From contig NZ_CALCDX010000241.1 of NCBI RefSeq assembly GCF_937900395.1, positions 8,023 to 72,022 of the forward strand: 64,000 bases of DNA. Reading direction: 5' to 3'. A model generated the notes under the pieces. The model did not search any database and was not told the DNA's origin. It saw only the letters and a list, made by a program, of their open reading frames with translations. Position numbers and translations under genes: made by a program. Positions 23,308-32,503 of this stretch are shown one piece after another (the stretch's first letter is position 1; each line of letters begins with the position of its first letter). This DNA comes from an uncultured Caulobacter sp. (lineage in GTDB: Bacteria; Pseudomonadota; Alphaproteobacteria; Caulobacterales; Caulobacteraceae).

Positions 23308-26300
23308 CAGGCGGCCGCCTGGGTCTGCATGGCGCGGCCGCCCTCGGTGACGTTGGTCAAGGTGCGCTCCATCTTGTCGTTGCTGGTGGCGATGCGGGCG
23401 CTGGTCGCGCGCAGGTCGGCGAGCTCCTCGCGCAGGCGCCGCAATTCGGTGACGAGAGGCTGGTCGCCGGCGTCGCCGGCGCGGCGGACGTTGACCGCTT
23501 CGCCGGGGGTCAGGGCCAGACTGAACAGCTTGGAGTCCGGGGGACCGGAACCGCCGACTTCGAAGCTGCCCCCGGTGGCAAAGCCCAGAGAATTTCTGAT
23601 TTCGTAGTAGCCGTTCGGGTCGCGCTCTTTAAACGTCTCCAGGATCGAATACTCGTAGGTGCCTGGCGTGAGCGCGGGATTGACGCCGCCTGGATAGTAT
23701 TGCGGGTCATGTGAAGCCGTAGTGGCCGCCAAGTTACCCAGGAAGGCGTCGTAATGATATTTGCCGTCTAGCGTTTTGCCGGGATTGGCCCAGTTGGAGC
23801 TCGTCTGGGGCTTCGGCGCGACGGGCGCGGGCATAGGCATCGCCGCGACCGCAGCTTGCTGCGCCAGAGCGCCCTGCAGCCCCGCGATCGCGTCGCGCAC
23901 CGAGACCACGCTGGTGTTGATCTGGATCAGCCCCTCAACCGACTTGTTCAGGGCGTCCAGCTGCTGCTCGGCGATCGAGGCCTGGCGGTCCGCGGTGTCG
24001 GCCGCCTCGTCCACCGCCGAGCGGACCAGGCCGACGTCGCGCAGATAGTCCTGGCTGGTCGAGACATAGTCCCGCGACGCGGCGGTGAACGCCTCGCCCT
24101 CGGCCTGCAGCCGGCCCATGGCGTCGGGATCGCCCAGACGGGCCATGGCCGCCGTCGCCAGGAACGCCTGCCGGGTCGAGCGGTAGCGACCGGCCAGATC
24201 CGAGCCGGCGATCGTCGCCGACAGGCTGGCGCTGAAGCCCCGCAACGACTTCGACAGCTCCGCGAACTTGTCCTTGGTCGCCTGGATGGCGTCGCGTTCG
24301 CGGTTGTAGGCCTCGGTCAGCACATTGCGCGCTTCGGCGACCTTGGCGGCCGCGTCCTCGGCGGCCCAGATCTGCTGCTGGTACTGCTTCTGGACCGGGT
24401 CCTCGATCGCCGCCAGGGCGAGCGACCGCTTCAGGGCCTTGGCCTCCTCGGTCCGCCCCTGGGCCGCCAGCAGGTCGGCGTACATGTTGGACCGGTCGGT
24501 CGCGAGCTTCGCCGCCTCGGCCGCGTCCTGCGCCTTCCAGAGCGTCTCGAGGAACGGCGCCAGCGAAGCGTCCAGCTTCTTGACGGCCTCCATCTCGCGT
24601 TGCCGCGACTTGGCCAGCTTGTCGGCGGGCGACAGGACGAGGTCGTCGATCTGGTCCTGCAACGACTTGGCCTTGTCCTCGACCGCCGCCTTGGCGTTCT
24701 CCGCCGCCGTGGCGACCTTGTCGAAGGCCGGCGCCAGCGCCATCAGGGCGGCGTACATCTTGGCGCCGTCCTCGGTGGAGACGTCCTGCTTGAGGACCAG
24801 GTCCCTGAAGCCCTCGCGCGTCAGGTCGGTCGGCAGCTGCAGCTCGGCGAGCTTGTTGGCGACCGCGTCCTTGACCGGCTTCAGCCGCTCGTCCTCGGAG
24901 AGGAAGTGCTCAGCGAAGAAGGCGGCCTGATCGGTCAGGGTGTCGAGACCACCAACCAGCTCGACCAGACGCTCGCGAGCCTCCAGCGAGGCGATCCCGA
25001 CCGTAGCGAACGTCATGCCGACCGACCTCAGCGTCGTGTCGATCACCTCGTACTGACGCGCCACCCGGACGAGGGTCTCGAAGGCCCCCTCGCCCACCTT
25101 CTGGAACTGGGCGATCGCGGGGACCGCCGCCTTGGCCATATCGTCGCCCAGCTTGCCGAAGACGGCGTTCAGCGCCTCTTCGATCTGGGTCCCGGTCATG
25201 TCCTTGAACGACAGCTTGCCCAGATCGACCTTGAAGCTCGCGAGCAGACCTTCGACGTCGGTCGCGCCCAGCGCCTTGGCCGCGTCGGCCACGCCCTTGC
25301 CCAACGAACCGATCAGCTTGCCGACCTGGTCGAGGAAGTCCGCGTCCAGCGATCCGGTCTCCGTGATCACCTTGCTCTTGCTTGAGGTGGTGATCCCGAA
25401 GGCCTTCTTCTTGGTGGTCTCCAGCACCTGCTGATAGGTCGAACCAGACAGGCCCCCGGCGACGATGTCGGCGAGGCTGGCGGCGTTGAATTCGATCCCC
25501 TGGTCCTGCAGCGTGCGGGTCGTCGTCTTGCCAAAGCCCAGGTTCGACAGCGACGCCGCCGTCCCGGACTTACCGAGGTTCAGCCCCTCGGCGCTCAGCA
25601 TGCCGCCAGCCCCGAACGAGCGCGCCAGGGCGGCGGCCACGGCGCCGATCTGGTCGTCGATCGACTTCAGCGATCGGACCATGGCGTTACCGTATTCCAG
25701 GTCCTTGTTCTCGTAGGCCTGGGCGTGGGTCAGGGCCTTTTCCAGGCTCTCGGACTTGCCCTTGGAGTCGCCGAGGACCGAGCCCGCGCCCTGGGCGTCC
25801 TGGCGGGTCTTCATGTCGTTGGCGCCAGGGACGGAGCCGCCGCTCGGCTTGCCCTTCATCGCCGCGCCGACCTGGACCAAGGCCGCGAGCACCGCCGCGC
25901 CGGCGAGGAGGTTGAACGGGAACGGCAGGCTGCTGAGCGTCTTGGCGTAGGCGGTGGCGCTGAACGCAGCCTGTTTGGCGGCCTCGCCCGAGACCGCGCT
26001 CGCGGTCTCCGCGCCATGGAGCGCCATCGACTTGATGGTGTTCAGCGTCTCGATCGTGTGGAATGCGATCTCGGCGACCTGCATGGCCTTGTAGCCCTCG
26101 GAGTTCTCCTTGAAGAACCCCTTGGCGGCGCCGGCCATGGCTCCGTAGCTCTTGATCGTCGTTTCGACGCGCTTCTCGGTCGCCTGCGCCTCGGTGATGT
26201 CCCCTTTTTCCAACTGCCGCTTAATGTCGGCCATGCTCGCGCCGTAAGCCGCAACGCTGGTCGTGAGCGTCGCCAAGGCTTTCCCGGGCTTTCCAAAGGC

Positions 26301-28058
26301 GGCTTCAAGCTGCGCGCCCATGTCGGTCGAGAGTTTGCCGATCGCCTCGAACTTCTCGATCAGCGTGTCCAGTTCCGGAGTCAGCTTTTCAACGACGGGG
26401 ATCTTGTTGAGCTGACCTGGGTCTTCCGGCTTATACGCTTGGAGGCTTTCGGGAAGTTCGATCTCTCGCGCATCCCGAACACTGGGTTCGGCGCGCCCGA
26501 AGGACCCGACCTTCTCGGTCGCATCGCCGCCGCGGCGGCTCACATTCGTCGTGTTGCTGGTGACATTCTTGACGGACGTCGGGCAGTCGCAAGCTGACTT
26601 GGCGATCTCGGTGGCCTTGCCAGCCTCCTTCACAACGCGTTCGTCGCGCGCCTCCACGACATTGGCGATGAATGACTTGGCCAAGCCATCGAAGGCCGCG
26701 CCACCGGCCGCTGCGCCGTCAGCGGCGCCCTTAGCCATCGCCTTGCCGAGATTAGCCGCCGCGCCAGCATACTTGTTTTCCAGGCGGCCGATCGACACCG
26801 TGTCGAGCTCGGGCAGCTGGATCGGAACGCCAAACTTGGCGGCCGCCTGGTTGGCCATGCGGATGAGATTGTTGACGATATCAATCGCGCCGTTTGCGAG
26901 CTTCTCAAGACCTTCGGCGGCCAGGTTGACGGCGCTGAACACAAGGTCGGCGATGGCCGGCGGCAGAGCCGTGAACGCCGCCTTCATCCCGCCGACGAAG
27001 GCGCCGACCGCTTGGAAGCTGCTACGGACGAAAGAGACGACCCCGTCCACGGCGTCTTGATAGAGCTTGCCAAACCACTGGCCGATGCTCTCCAACGCCG
27101 GCCCGAAGGCCGCTGTCATCGCATCCGAGACAGTTTTCCAGACGCCCATGAGCACGTCACCCATGGTGACGCCCTTGTCCTTCACGCGCGCCAGCTGCTC
27201 TTCGGTCAGATGCAGGTGATCGAGGTTCTCACCGACGGACTTGCCGATCTGCTGCGCCGTGACCGCGAAGGCCGCGCCGATGCCGACGGCGGCGACCGCG
27301 ACACCGGCCAGAACCGCGCCGAACGGCGTCAGCAGAGCCAGTTCGGCTGCGCCTGCGACAGCGCCCTCCCCGATCGCGGCCGTGGCCGCCGCCGCTTCCC
27401 CCGCGCCGGCCGCAAGCATGGAGAAGCCGGCGCGTGCGGCTCCGGCCTCCTTGGCGACAATCTTGATGACGCCCGTGCTGACGCCCAACCGCTTCAGTTC
27501 CGTTCCGAAGCCGACGCCCTCGAGCGAGGCCTCGTGGAACATCTTCGCGACGTCCTTGCCCAGGCCAAGCATGACCTTCAACGGCTCCTCGCCGCTGGCC
27601 AGGGCGCTGATCGCTTCGACCGTCGAACCGCTAAGCGCCTCCGTCTCCTTCTTGGTCAGTCCGCCGACGGCGCTCTTGTTGCTCCGCGTCTTCGGCTCCT
27701 CGGAAACTTCGTTCTTCGGCGAGGGAGCCGACGTACTGGCGGCGGTGGGCTGGGGACCGTATGGCCGTTTGCCGGTCGGCGCGGCTTTACTGAGCCGATC
27801 GTAGGCGCGCGCCAGATCGTCAGCAGCCTTGACGGCTTGCCGCATGAGGTCGGTTTGACGCGAAAGTTGCTCACCGACGTCCTTGAGGAATCTGACGGTC
27901 GGATCCGACTTGGCCAACAGATCACGGATACGCCGCTCGAAGATCTCGACGGACTTGCTGGCGTCGTCAGTCTTGTCGCTGACTTTGTCGAAGGCGTCGG
28001 CGGCGTCTTCAAGGCCGTCCGTCAGGTCCTTGAGGTCCTTCAGCTTGAAATCAGCCAC
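23307..28058 (-). CDS. Phage tail tape measure protein
   Basis: A 1583-residue protein, the longest in the window, starting at GTG with GGGAG upstream. It is mostly helical, with long coiled-coil stretches, and hydrophobic segments near residues 215-265 (GAVLAGVAVAAVGIGAAFAV) and 750-775. Such segments are typical of tape measures that insert into the host membrane. At about 0.15 nm per residue the upper estimate of tail length is near 237 nm, long for a siphovirus-like tail. It follows the G/GT chaperone genes, as in phage lambda. No lysozyme-like or peptidase domain is evident. Confidence 0.9.
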   Translation of the reverse strand: MADFKLKDLKDLTDGLEDAADAFDKVSDKTDDASKSVEIFERRIRDLLAKSDPTVRFLKDVGEQLSRQTDLMRQAVKAADDLARAYDRLSKAAPTGKRPYGPQPTAASTSAPSPKNEVSEEPKTRSNKSAVGGLTKKETEALSGSTVEAISALASGEEPLKVMLGLGKDVAKMFHEASLEGVGFGTELKRLGVSTGVIKIVAKEAGAARAGFSMLAAGAGEAAAATAAIGEGAVAGAAELALLTPFGAVLAGVAVAAVGIGAAFAVTAQQIGKSVGENLDHLHLTEEQLARVKDKGVTMGDVLMGVWKTVSDAMTAAFGPALESIGQWFGKLYQDAVDGVVSFVRSSFQAVGAFVGGMKAAFTALPPAIADLVFSAVNLAAEGLEKLANGAIDIVNNLIRMANQAAAKFGVPIQLPELDTVSIGRLENKYAGAAANLGKAMAKGAADGAAAGGAAFDGLAKSFIANVVEARDERVVKEAGKATEIAKSACDCPTSVKNVTSNTTNVSRRGGDATEKVGSFGRAEPSVRDAREIELPESLQAYKPEDPGQLNKIPVVEKLTPELDTLIEKFEAIGKLSTDMGAQLEAAFGKPGKALATLTTSVAAYGASMADIKRQLEKGDITEAQATEKRVETTIKSYGAMAGAAKGFFKENSEGYKAMQVAEIAFHTIETLNTIKSMALHGAETASAVSGEAAKQAAFSATAYAKTLSSLPFPFNLLAGAAVLAALVQVGAAMKGKPSGGSVPGANDMKTRQDAQGAGSVLGDSKGKSESLEKALTHAQAYENKDLEYGNAMVRSLKSIDDQIGAVAAALARSFGAGGMLSAEGLNLGKSGTAASLSNLGFGKTTTRTLQDQGIEFNAASLADIVAGGLSGSTYQQVLETTKKKAFGITTSSKSKVITETGSLDADFLDQVGKLIGSLGKGVADAAKALGATDVEGLLASFKVDLGKLSFKDMTGTQIEEALNAVFGKLGDDMAKAAVPAIAQFQKVGEGAFETLVRVARQYEVIDTTLRSVGMTFATVGIASLEARERLVELVGGLDTLTDQAAFFAEHFLSEDERLKPVKDAVANKLAELQLPTDLTREGFRDLVLKQDVSTEDGAKMYAALMALAPAFDKVATAAENAKAAVEDKAKSLQDQIDDLVLSPADKLAKSRQREMEAVKKLDASLAPFLETLWKAQDAAEAAKLATDRSNMYADLLAAQGRTEEAKALKRSLALAAIEDPVQKQYQQQIWAAEDAAAKVAEARNVLTEAYNRERDAIQATKDKFAELSKSLRGFSASLSATIAGSDLAGRYRSTRQAFLATAAMARLGDPDAMGRLQAEGEAFTAASRDYVSTSQDYLRDVGLVRSAVDEAADTADRQASIAEQQLDALNKSVEGLIQINTSVVSVRDAIAGLQGALAQQAAVAAMPMPAPVAPKPQTSSNWANPGKTLDGKYHYDAFLGNLAATTASHDPQYYPGGVNPALTPGTYEYSILETFKERDPNGYYEIRNSLGFATGGSFEVGGSGPPDSKLFSLALTPGEAVNVRRAGDAGDQPLVTELRRLREELADLRATSARIATSNDKMERTLTNVTEGGRAMQTQAAA

Positions 28059-28121
28059 AACGGCTCTCCCAAAAGGTTCGGGCCGCGCGCCCCGTCAGGG
28101 GGCGCAACGGCCCGGTGGTGG

Positions 28122-28493
28122 TCAGCCGCCCTTGGCGGGGGCCGTCATCGTCAGAAGGTGTTCGGCGTCGAGGGCGATCAGGGCCCGGCGCTCCCAAGGC
28201 TCCAGCCGCACGCCTTCGTCGCGCTCCCAGGCCTGGATCTCCAGGCGCGAGAGGCGCGAGGGACCAAAACCGCCGCTCTGGCGGGTCTGGCAGAGGTCGG
28301 CGTACCAGGCCCACAGGTGGGCCACGTACGGCGACAGCGGCGGCGGATTGGCGAGCCGCCAGGTCGCCTCGGGATCGCCCTGGCGCGCCAGGCTCTCGAG
28401 GTGGACCCGCAGCGGCTCGCCGTCGTCCTGCCGCCCGGCGAGCTCGAACTGCTCGCGGGCGTGGGCGATCAGGCCGCGGACTTGCCCGGCATA
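28122..28493 (-). CDS. T-part of the tail assembly chaperone, made by -1 frameshift (gpGT)
   Basis: A reading frame of about 123 codons in the -1 frame relative to the G gene, with no start or ribosome site of its own near the overlap. Ribosomes that slip at AAATTTT (28493-28499) would continue into it, giving a fusion of about 263 residues. The segment begins YAGQVRGLIAHAREQF and has a helical, charged body ending in TAPAKGG. In lambda the GT fusion recruits the tail tube protein to the tape measure; the same role is inferred from position. Confidence 0.75.
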   Translation of the reverse strand, partial: YAGQVRGLIAHAREQFELAGRQDDGEPLRVHLESLARQGDPEATWRLANPPPLSPYVAHLWAWYADLCQTRQSGGFGPSRLSRLEIQAWERDEGVRLEPWERRALIALDAEHLLTMTAPAKGG

Positions 28494-28912
28494 AAATTTC
28501 CGAGGTTGTTCGACGCCGTGGTGACCTGCTCGGCGATCTCGGAATTGCGGCTGACGAGGCGGTAGGCGTTCTCGGGCGACCACTCCTGCTTGATGCCGCG
28601 CCAGCCGACCAGGCGGACGGCGGTCAGCCGGTGGCCGAAGGCGATGTCGTCCTCGATCGGCGTGAAGTCGGCCTTCTCCGGATTGGCGCGGCCCGTCATC
28701 GCCGCGGCCACGGCCTGCTTCTTGCGGCGGTCGTTGACGAGGCGGTTGACCTCGGCCTGGACCTTCTCGGACTGGCCGCCCAGCACCAGCAGGAACACGC
28801 CGGAGCCCGAGCCGTCGGCGCGGACGTATTCGACCTCGAAGGGCGTGTCACCGGCGGCGACGGCGTCGAGATCGTTGAGGTCGAACAGGGTTTCGGCCTG
28901 GGTCTTGATCAT
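28469..28912 (-). CDS. Tail assembly chaperone (gpG-like)
   Basis: A 147-residue protein between the tail tube and tape measure genes, the position of lambda gpG. It starts MIKTQAETLFDLNDLD and includes FEVEYVRADGSGSGVFLLVL, a compact beta region, followed by helices. The end of the gene contains the slippery heptamer that sends some ribosomes into the T frame. The short product should coat the tape measure in the cytoplasm during assembly. Confidence 0.75.
   Translation of the reverse strand: MIKTQAETLFDLNDLDAVAAGDTPFEVEYVRADGSGSGVFLLVLGGQSEKVQAEVNRLVNDRRKKQAVAAAMTGRANPEKADFTPIEDDIAFGHRLTAVRLVGWRGIKQEWSPENAYRLVSRNSEIAEQVTTASNNLGNFMPGKSAA
28493..28499 (-). other. Programmed -1 ribosomal frameshift site (slippery heptamer)
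   Basis: On the minus strand the sequence is AAATTTT, read in the G frame as A-AAT-TTT, an exact X XXY YYZ slippery site. It lies seven codons before the G stop. A slip of -1 leads straight into the open T frame (Y A G Q V R). I did not resolve a downstream pseudoknot or stem. Confidence 0.75.
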
Positions 28913-29000
28913 GGGTCTGTCCTTGAAAAGGACGGCCGGGCGCGACCCGGCCGTTGAGTTGGGGGGACTTCGGGAGGGAGAAAGAGAAGGGCCGCGCCGG

Positions 29001-30215
29001 TTAGGCGGCGCTGTCCTGGATGGCGATGATGGTCGGGTCGGTGGCCAGGGCCGCGCCGCCCGCGCCGTTGATCTGGGCGGTGAACGGATAGGTCCGGATC
29101 ACCGCCTTCTCGCCATCGTCGGGGGTGTCGCCGGTCAGCTTGATCATCGGCAGGTTGATGACCACGAAGTCGGCGTTGGCCGTGGCGTCCTCGGTGATCG
29201 CCAGCACCAGCGACGTGGTCGAGCGATTGTCGAAGATCGTCTGCAGCGTCACGCCGTCGAACTTGGCGGTGAAGCTGCCGGAGACAGCCAGGCGGCCGCG
29301 CTGGATATCGTCGACCACGTTGGAGCCCACCACGGCGTCGCTATGGGCGGCGTTGCCGTTGATGGTGATCTGGACGCCGGTGACGTTGGCGACCGGTGCG
29401 CCGTTGACCAGGATCACACCGTTCACGGCCGTCAGGATGTCGGTGACGGTCTCGGCGGTCGGCGAGGTCAGCACCTGGGCGGCGCCCAGCGTACGGGTGC
29501 GGCCTACGGTGTCGAGGCTGATCGTGGCGTTGCCCGTGGCCGGAAGGTTCAGCGCGGCTTGGCCCACCTGCTGGTCGGCGTAGGTTTCCGAGCGGCCCAG
29601 GTCGGGATACCACTCTTCGAAGGTGTAGTAGTCGTTGGTGTGGCCGCTGAGGGGGACGAGCGACTTCTTGCCGGTGACGGCGAGCGTGGCGCTGGCGATG
29701 TTGGTCTCGGCCGCCAGGGCCGTGCCGTTGACCACCCGCACCGTGGCGACCGTGGCCGTCAGGGCGACGATCAGGAGGTTCTTCTGCGTGTTGGCGGCGT
29801 TGAACGCGCCAGCCGTCAGGCGGACCACGTCGCCGATCTTGAAGCCGTCGGTCAGGTACGAGCCGGCGGCCCGGGTCAGGGTCCAGTTCTGGCCCGAGGC
29901 GGCGATGCTGATCGTCGCGCCGGTGGCCGAGACGCCCGTGGTCATGTCCTTGCGCAGCAGCGAGGCCAGCAGGGTAGCGTAGGTGCCCGGCGACAGCAGG
30001 CCGTCGATCTTCCCGGCCGGCTTGACGACGCCCAGGCCGACGCCGGTCGACTGCTGGTGGCCGACGATCTCGTTGCTTTCGAAGGTGTCGGGCGGGGCCT
30101 GGAACACGCTCGAGGTGCGACGCACGACCTGGCCGCCCGCGCCGGAGGCGGCGGCGCCAAGGCCGGTCTGTTTCTTGTAGACGGTCTTCTTGTTGATGCC
30201 CTGGGCGACAGCCAT
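29001..30215 (-). CDS. Major tail tube protein
   Basis: A 404-residue beta-rich structural protein, expected to polymerise into the tail tube. The N-terminus MAVAQGINKKTVYKKQTGLG is a typical phage tail-tube start. Gly/Thr/Ala-rich strands follow, including PLSGHTNDYYTFEEWYPDL and LVLAITEDATANADFVVINL. It is longer than minimal tube proteins (150-250 residues), so an added surface domain is likely. The start has AAGGAG nine bases upstream. It lies between the terminator and G genes as in lambda. Confidence 0.8.
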   Translation of the reverse strand: MAVAQGINKKTVYKKQTGLGAAASGAGGQVVRRTSSVFQAPPDTFESNEIVGHQQSTGVGLGVVKPAGKIDGLLSPGTYATLLASLLRKDMTTGVSATGATISIAASGQNWTLTRAAGSYLTDGFKIGDVVRLTAGAFNAANTQKNLLIVALTATVATVRVVNGTALAAETNIASATLAVTGKKSLVPLSGHTNDYYTFEEWYPDLGRSETYADQQVGQAALNLPATGNATISLDTVGRTRTLGAAQVLTSPTAETVTDILTAVNGVILVNGAPVANVTGVQITINGNAAHSDAVVGSNVVDDIQRGRLAVSGSFTAKFDGVTLQTIFDNRSTTSLVLAITEDATANADFVVINLPMIKLTGDTPDDGEKAVIRTYPFTAQINGAGGAALATDPTIIAIQDSAA

Positions 30216-30297
30216 GGGGATCTGCTCCTTGAAAGTGATCGGGAGGGGTGGGGTCAGACGAGGCGGAAGGGCCCGTCCCATCGGGCGGAGACCGCCG

Positions 30298-30702
30298 TCA
30301 GCTGGTGATCGTGGCCAGGAACGGGACCTGGACGGGCGTGACGTAGCGGTCGCCCTCCAGCGTCGCGGCCAGGATGAGAGGCGTGCGGGCGACGCTTGTG
30401 GTCAGGCCGTCGGCGGTGAAGGCCGCGCCGCGATAGAAGACCGCGCGCAGCAGCTCGATGCGCGCGGCGATGTCGGCCACGCCCGCGCCCTGCGGCCAGC
30501 ACAGCGAAACGACGAACATCCCGCCCTGCTGGAAGCCGCGGCCGTACTCGGTGTTGACCGGCTCGGCGAAGGCCATCGACACGCGCTGATAGGGCGTTCC
30601 CGCCGTCGGCGTGTAGGCGCTGTTTTCCCAGGCGGTGGCGAGCGGCGGGCTCATCGCGGCCAGGGCGGTCTCCAGCGCGGCGCGGATCTTGGCGACGCTC
30701 AT
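30298..30702 (-). CDS. Tail terminator-like protein (DUF4128-like)
   Basis: A 134-residue protein starting MSVAKIRAALETALAA, with GRGFQQGGMFVVSLCWPQG near the middle, which fits the tail terminator (DUF4128) family. The terminator caps the tube and normally joins it to the head. It is the first structural gene of the operon. The head-completion, capsid, portal and terminase genes expected just upstream are missing. Confidence 0.75.
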   Translation of the reverse strand: MSVAKIRAALETALAAMSPPLATAWENSAYTPTAGTPYQRVSMAFAEPVNTEYGRGFQQGGMFVVSLCWPQGAGVADIAARIELLRAVFYRGAAFTADGLTTSVARTPLILAATLEGDRYVTPVQVPFLATITS

Positions 30703-30993
30703 CGGCGGCTTGCCTGAACAAAGGCGCGCGGAGACAAGCCGGAAGCCGCGCGGCTTCCGACAGGGCGGATCAGGATCATGGGGCTTGGCTCCCGAAACGG
30801 GCGAAGACGTGTGGCCGCCTTCCACGAAAGGCGACCGCGCGGAGCCTGCTCACGCGACGCGTGAAGAGGACAAAGACTGGGAAGGTTTGGGAAGGTCCCG
30901 AAAGTCTTCGGAAGATCAGAGCGCCGTCTGAAGGCGCATCTCCGAGACTGACTGGATTAGACCTTTTACCTGCCCGGCCGTCAATCTATTTGT
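30703..30993. promoter_or_regulatory. Leader region of the tail operon with an 18-bp palindrome
   Basis: A 291-base region without a credible gene between the regulatory gene and the tail terminator gene. It contains a perfect 18-bp palindrome, GGAAGCCGCGCGGCTTCC, at 30741-30758. A promoter for the minus-strand structural operon is likely here but I could not identify its boxes. The palindrome could be an activator or repressor site or an RNA hairpin. Confidence 0.45.
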
Positions 30994-31677
30994 TCACGAA
31001 TTGTTCTTATCTTTGCGATCGCGGGCGATCTGCTTGGAGAGGCTCACGACCAGCGCCAGCGCTTGGACGAACACTTGCCGGTGAAGGACGAAGGCGCGAC
31101 CGGCGCCGAACGAGGACAGGCTGGCGCCCTCCCCGGCGACGGCGCGCAGCAGGCGCAAGGCCATGGGCTTGTCGGCCAGGCTCATGGCGACGGCGCGGTC
31201 GGCGCGGATCACGAAATCGAGGCTGCGGGCGCGGCGCAGCCGAGCCGCCACGAAGCGATCATTGTCATGGCCCCCGCCCCGGCCGGGCTCAAGGCTGGCG
31301 GCGCGCAGATCCCGGCCGCGCGCCTCGAAGCCCTGGCGATACAACAGGCCGACGGCGTACTGCGCCTCGTCGATGTGACCGGCCTCGCGCAGGCTGCGCA
31401 GACCGTCGCGGCTGGAGACCCTCAGCTTGCCGGCCGAGGTCTCGACGCGCTCTCCCCGCGCCCGAGCCAGGGCGAAGGTCTCGACCAGGCCGGCGGCGAC
31501 GTCCGCCTCGCCGCGCCTGGCGGCTTGCGCGCCGACGATCCGCTGCATGGTCTCGCGCGCGGCTTGGCGGGCGGCGGGACTGAGGGCCAGCGCGGCCGCG
31601 CGATCGGCGCGGGCCAGGTCGCGAAGTTCGGCCGAGGTGAGCCCTTCCGGGCGGAGGACTTGGGCGGAAATGATCAA
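30994..31677 (-). CDS. Regulatory protein of the tail locus, DUF6456-like
   Basis: About 227 residues, soluble and Arg/Ala-rich. The middle (SRDGLRSLREAGHIDEAQYA) and C-terminal part (ALRLLRAVAGEGASLSSFGA) resemble the DUF6456 domain, seen in alphaproteobacterial DNA-binding proteins. The only start in frame is TTG at 31677 with AAGGGG just before it; spacing is poor, so the true N-terminus is uncertain. Its place directly before the operon leader suggests a late-gene activator, an inference from position. Confidence 0.5.
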   Translation of the reverse strand: MIISAQVLRPEGLTSAELRDLARADRAAALALSPAARQAARETMQRIVGAQAARRGEADVAAGLVETFALARARGERVETSAGKLRVSSRDGLRSLREAGHIDEAQYAVGLLYRQGFEARGRDLRAASLEPGRGGGHDNDRFVAARLRRARSLDFVIRADRAVAMSLADKPMALRLLRAVAGEGASLSSFGAGRAFVLHRQVFVQALALVVSLSKQIARDRKDKNNS

Positions 31678-31699
31678 TCCCCTTGTGCTCGAAGATGGG

Positions 31700-31840
31700 T
31701 CAGCGCCCGAAACGGACGCCGCGACGGTTCTGGGCCAGGGCGTGGCGGCGAGCCTCGCCGGCGCAGACCTGGGCGACGAAGTCGTGGCCTTCGCTCTCGG
31801 CCAGCATCCGGCCGGCGGCGCGGATGATGGCGCACAGCAT
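31700..31840 (-). CDS. Small unknown protein (46 aa), possibly a truncated gene
   Basis: Reads MLCAIIRAAGRMLAESEGHD and on to RRGVRFGR. A GTG start at 31915, overlapping the stop of the winged-helix gene, opens the same frame but is cut by an in-frame TAG at 31856-31858 after 19 codons. The two pieces could be one gene of about 70 codons broken by a nonsense change, or two unrelated short frames. I do not recognise a family. Confidence 0.3.
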   Translation of the reverse strand: MLCAIIRAAGRMLAESEGHDFVAQVCAGEARRHALAQNRRGVRFGR

Positions 31841-31911
31841 CGGCTTGCGCGGACCCTAGGCGCGGACGGCCTGATCGATCGCGCCCTCGGCTACCTCGTC
31901 CTGGAGGCCGG

Positions 31912-32349
31912 TCACCCGCCCGCCGCCTCCAGGGCGGCGCGGCCGGCGGTGGTCAGGCGGACGCGGCAGGGCCGTCCGCCCAGCCGCTCGACGAGACCCA
32001 GCCCGCGCGCCGCCTGCGCCCGGTCGCCGCCCGCCGAGAGGCTGACCGCCATCTCGTCGGCCAGGTCAGCCAGGGTCAGGGCGCCGTCGGACAGCGCCTC
32101 CAGCACCGCCAGGACCTTGGCGGGAACGGCGGGCTCGTCCGGCAGGGCGCCGCATAGCCGGGCGCGGATGGCGTCGGAGAGGGCGAAACGGTCGGGGCGC
32201 GGGTCGCCCATCAGCCAGGCGGTCAGCACCGCCCGGGGTCGTCGCCGGTCCGCCTCGGTGCGCCGGGCGACATAGGCCGTATGGGGGGCGTGGAGCGAGG
32301 CGCGCGCGGGCGCATGACCGGGCGAACCGGTCGCGAGGATCGGAATCAT
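31912..32349 (-). CDS. Winged-helix DNA-binding protein of the tail locus
   Basis: A 145-residue protein starting MIPILATGSPGHAPARASLH, with AGGA about ten bases upstream. The C-terminal part, LTLADLADEMAVSLSAGGDR followed by a wing ending RVRLTTAGRAALEAAGG, looks like a MarR- or ArsR-type winged helix. It is transcribed from the divergent control region, opposite the XRE repressor gene, and is the first gene leading towards the tail operon. A role in controlling induction is inferred from position. Confidence 0.6.
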   Translation of the reverse strand: MIPILATGSPGHAPARASLHAPHTAYVARRTEADRRRPRAVLTAWLMGDPRPDRFALSDAIRARLCGALPDEPAVPAKVLAVLEALSDGALTLADLADEMAVSLSAGGDRAQAARGLGLVERLGGRPCRVRLTTAGRAALEAAGG

Positions 32350-32432
32350 CTGGAGTTTCCTGCGGCCGTGGGCCGGTGGAGGGGATTGGGCGGAAATCCG
32401 GCCCGGCTCGCGTAGCCAAGGGCGCAACTTCC

Positions 32433-32503
32433 GGAATATCCAATTTGTACCAAATACAAATTTGCATAGCAAGCAAATTTTGTGTTTAATGCGTGGATAT
32501 TCC
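32433..32503. promoter_or_regulatory. Divergent control region with nested inverted repeats
   Basis: This AT-rich region between the winged-helix and XRE genes holds: AATTTGTA-N5-TACAAATT (32442-32462); AAATTTGC-N7-GCAAATTT (32458-32480), overlapping the first; and an outer pair GGAATATCC (32433-32441) and GGATATTCC (32495-32503), reverse complements that enclose both. A further half-site AATTTGC (32521-32527) touches the XRE start codon. The pattern resembles phage lysogeny operators. Confidence 0.75.
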
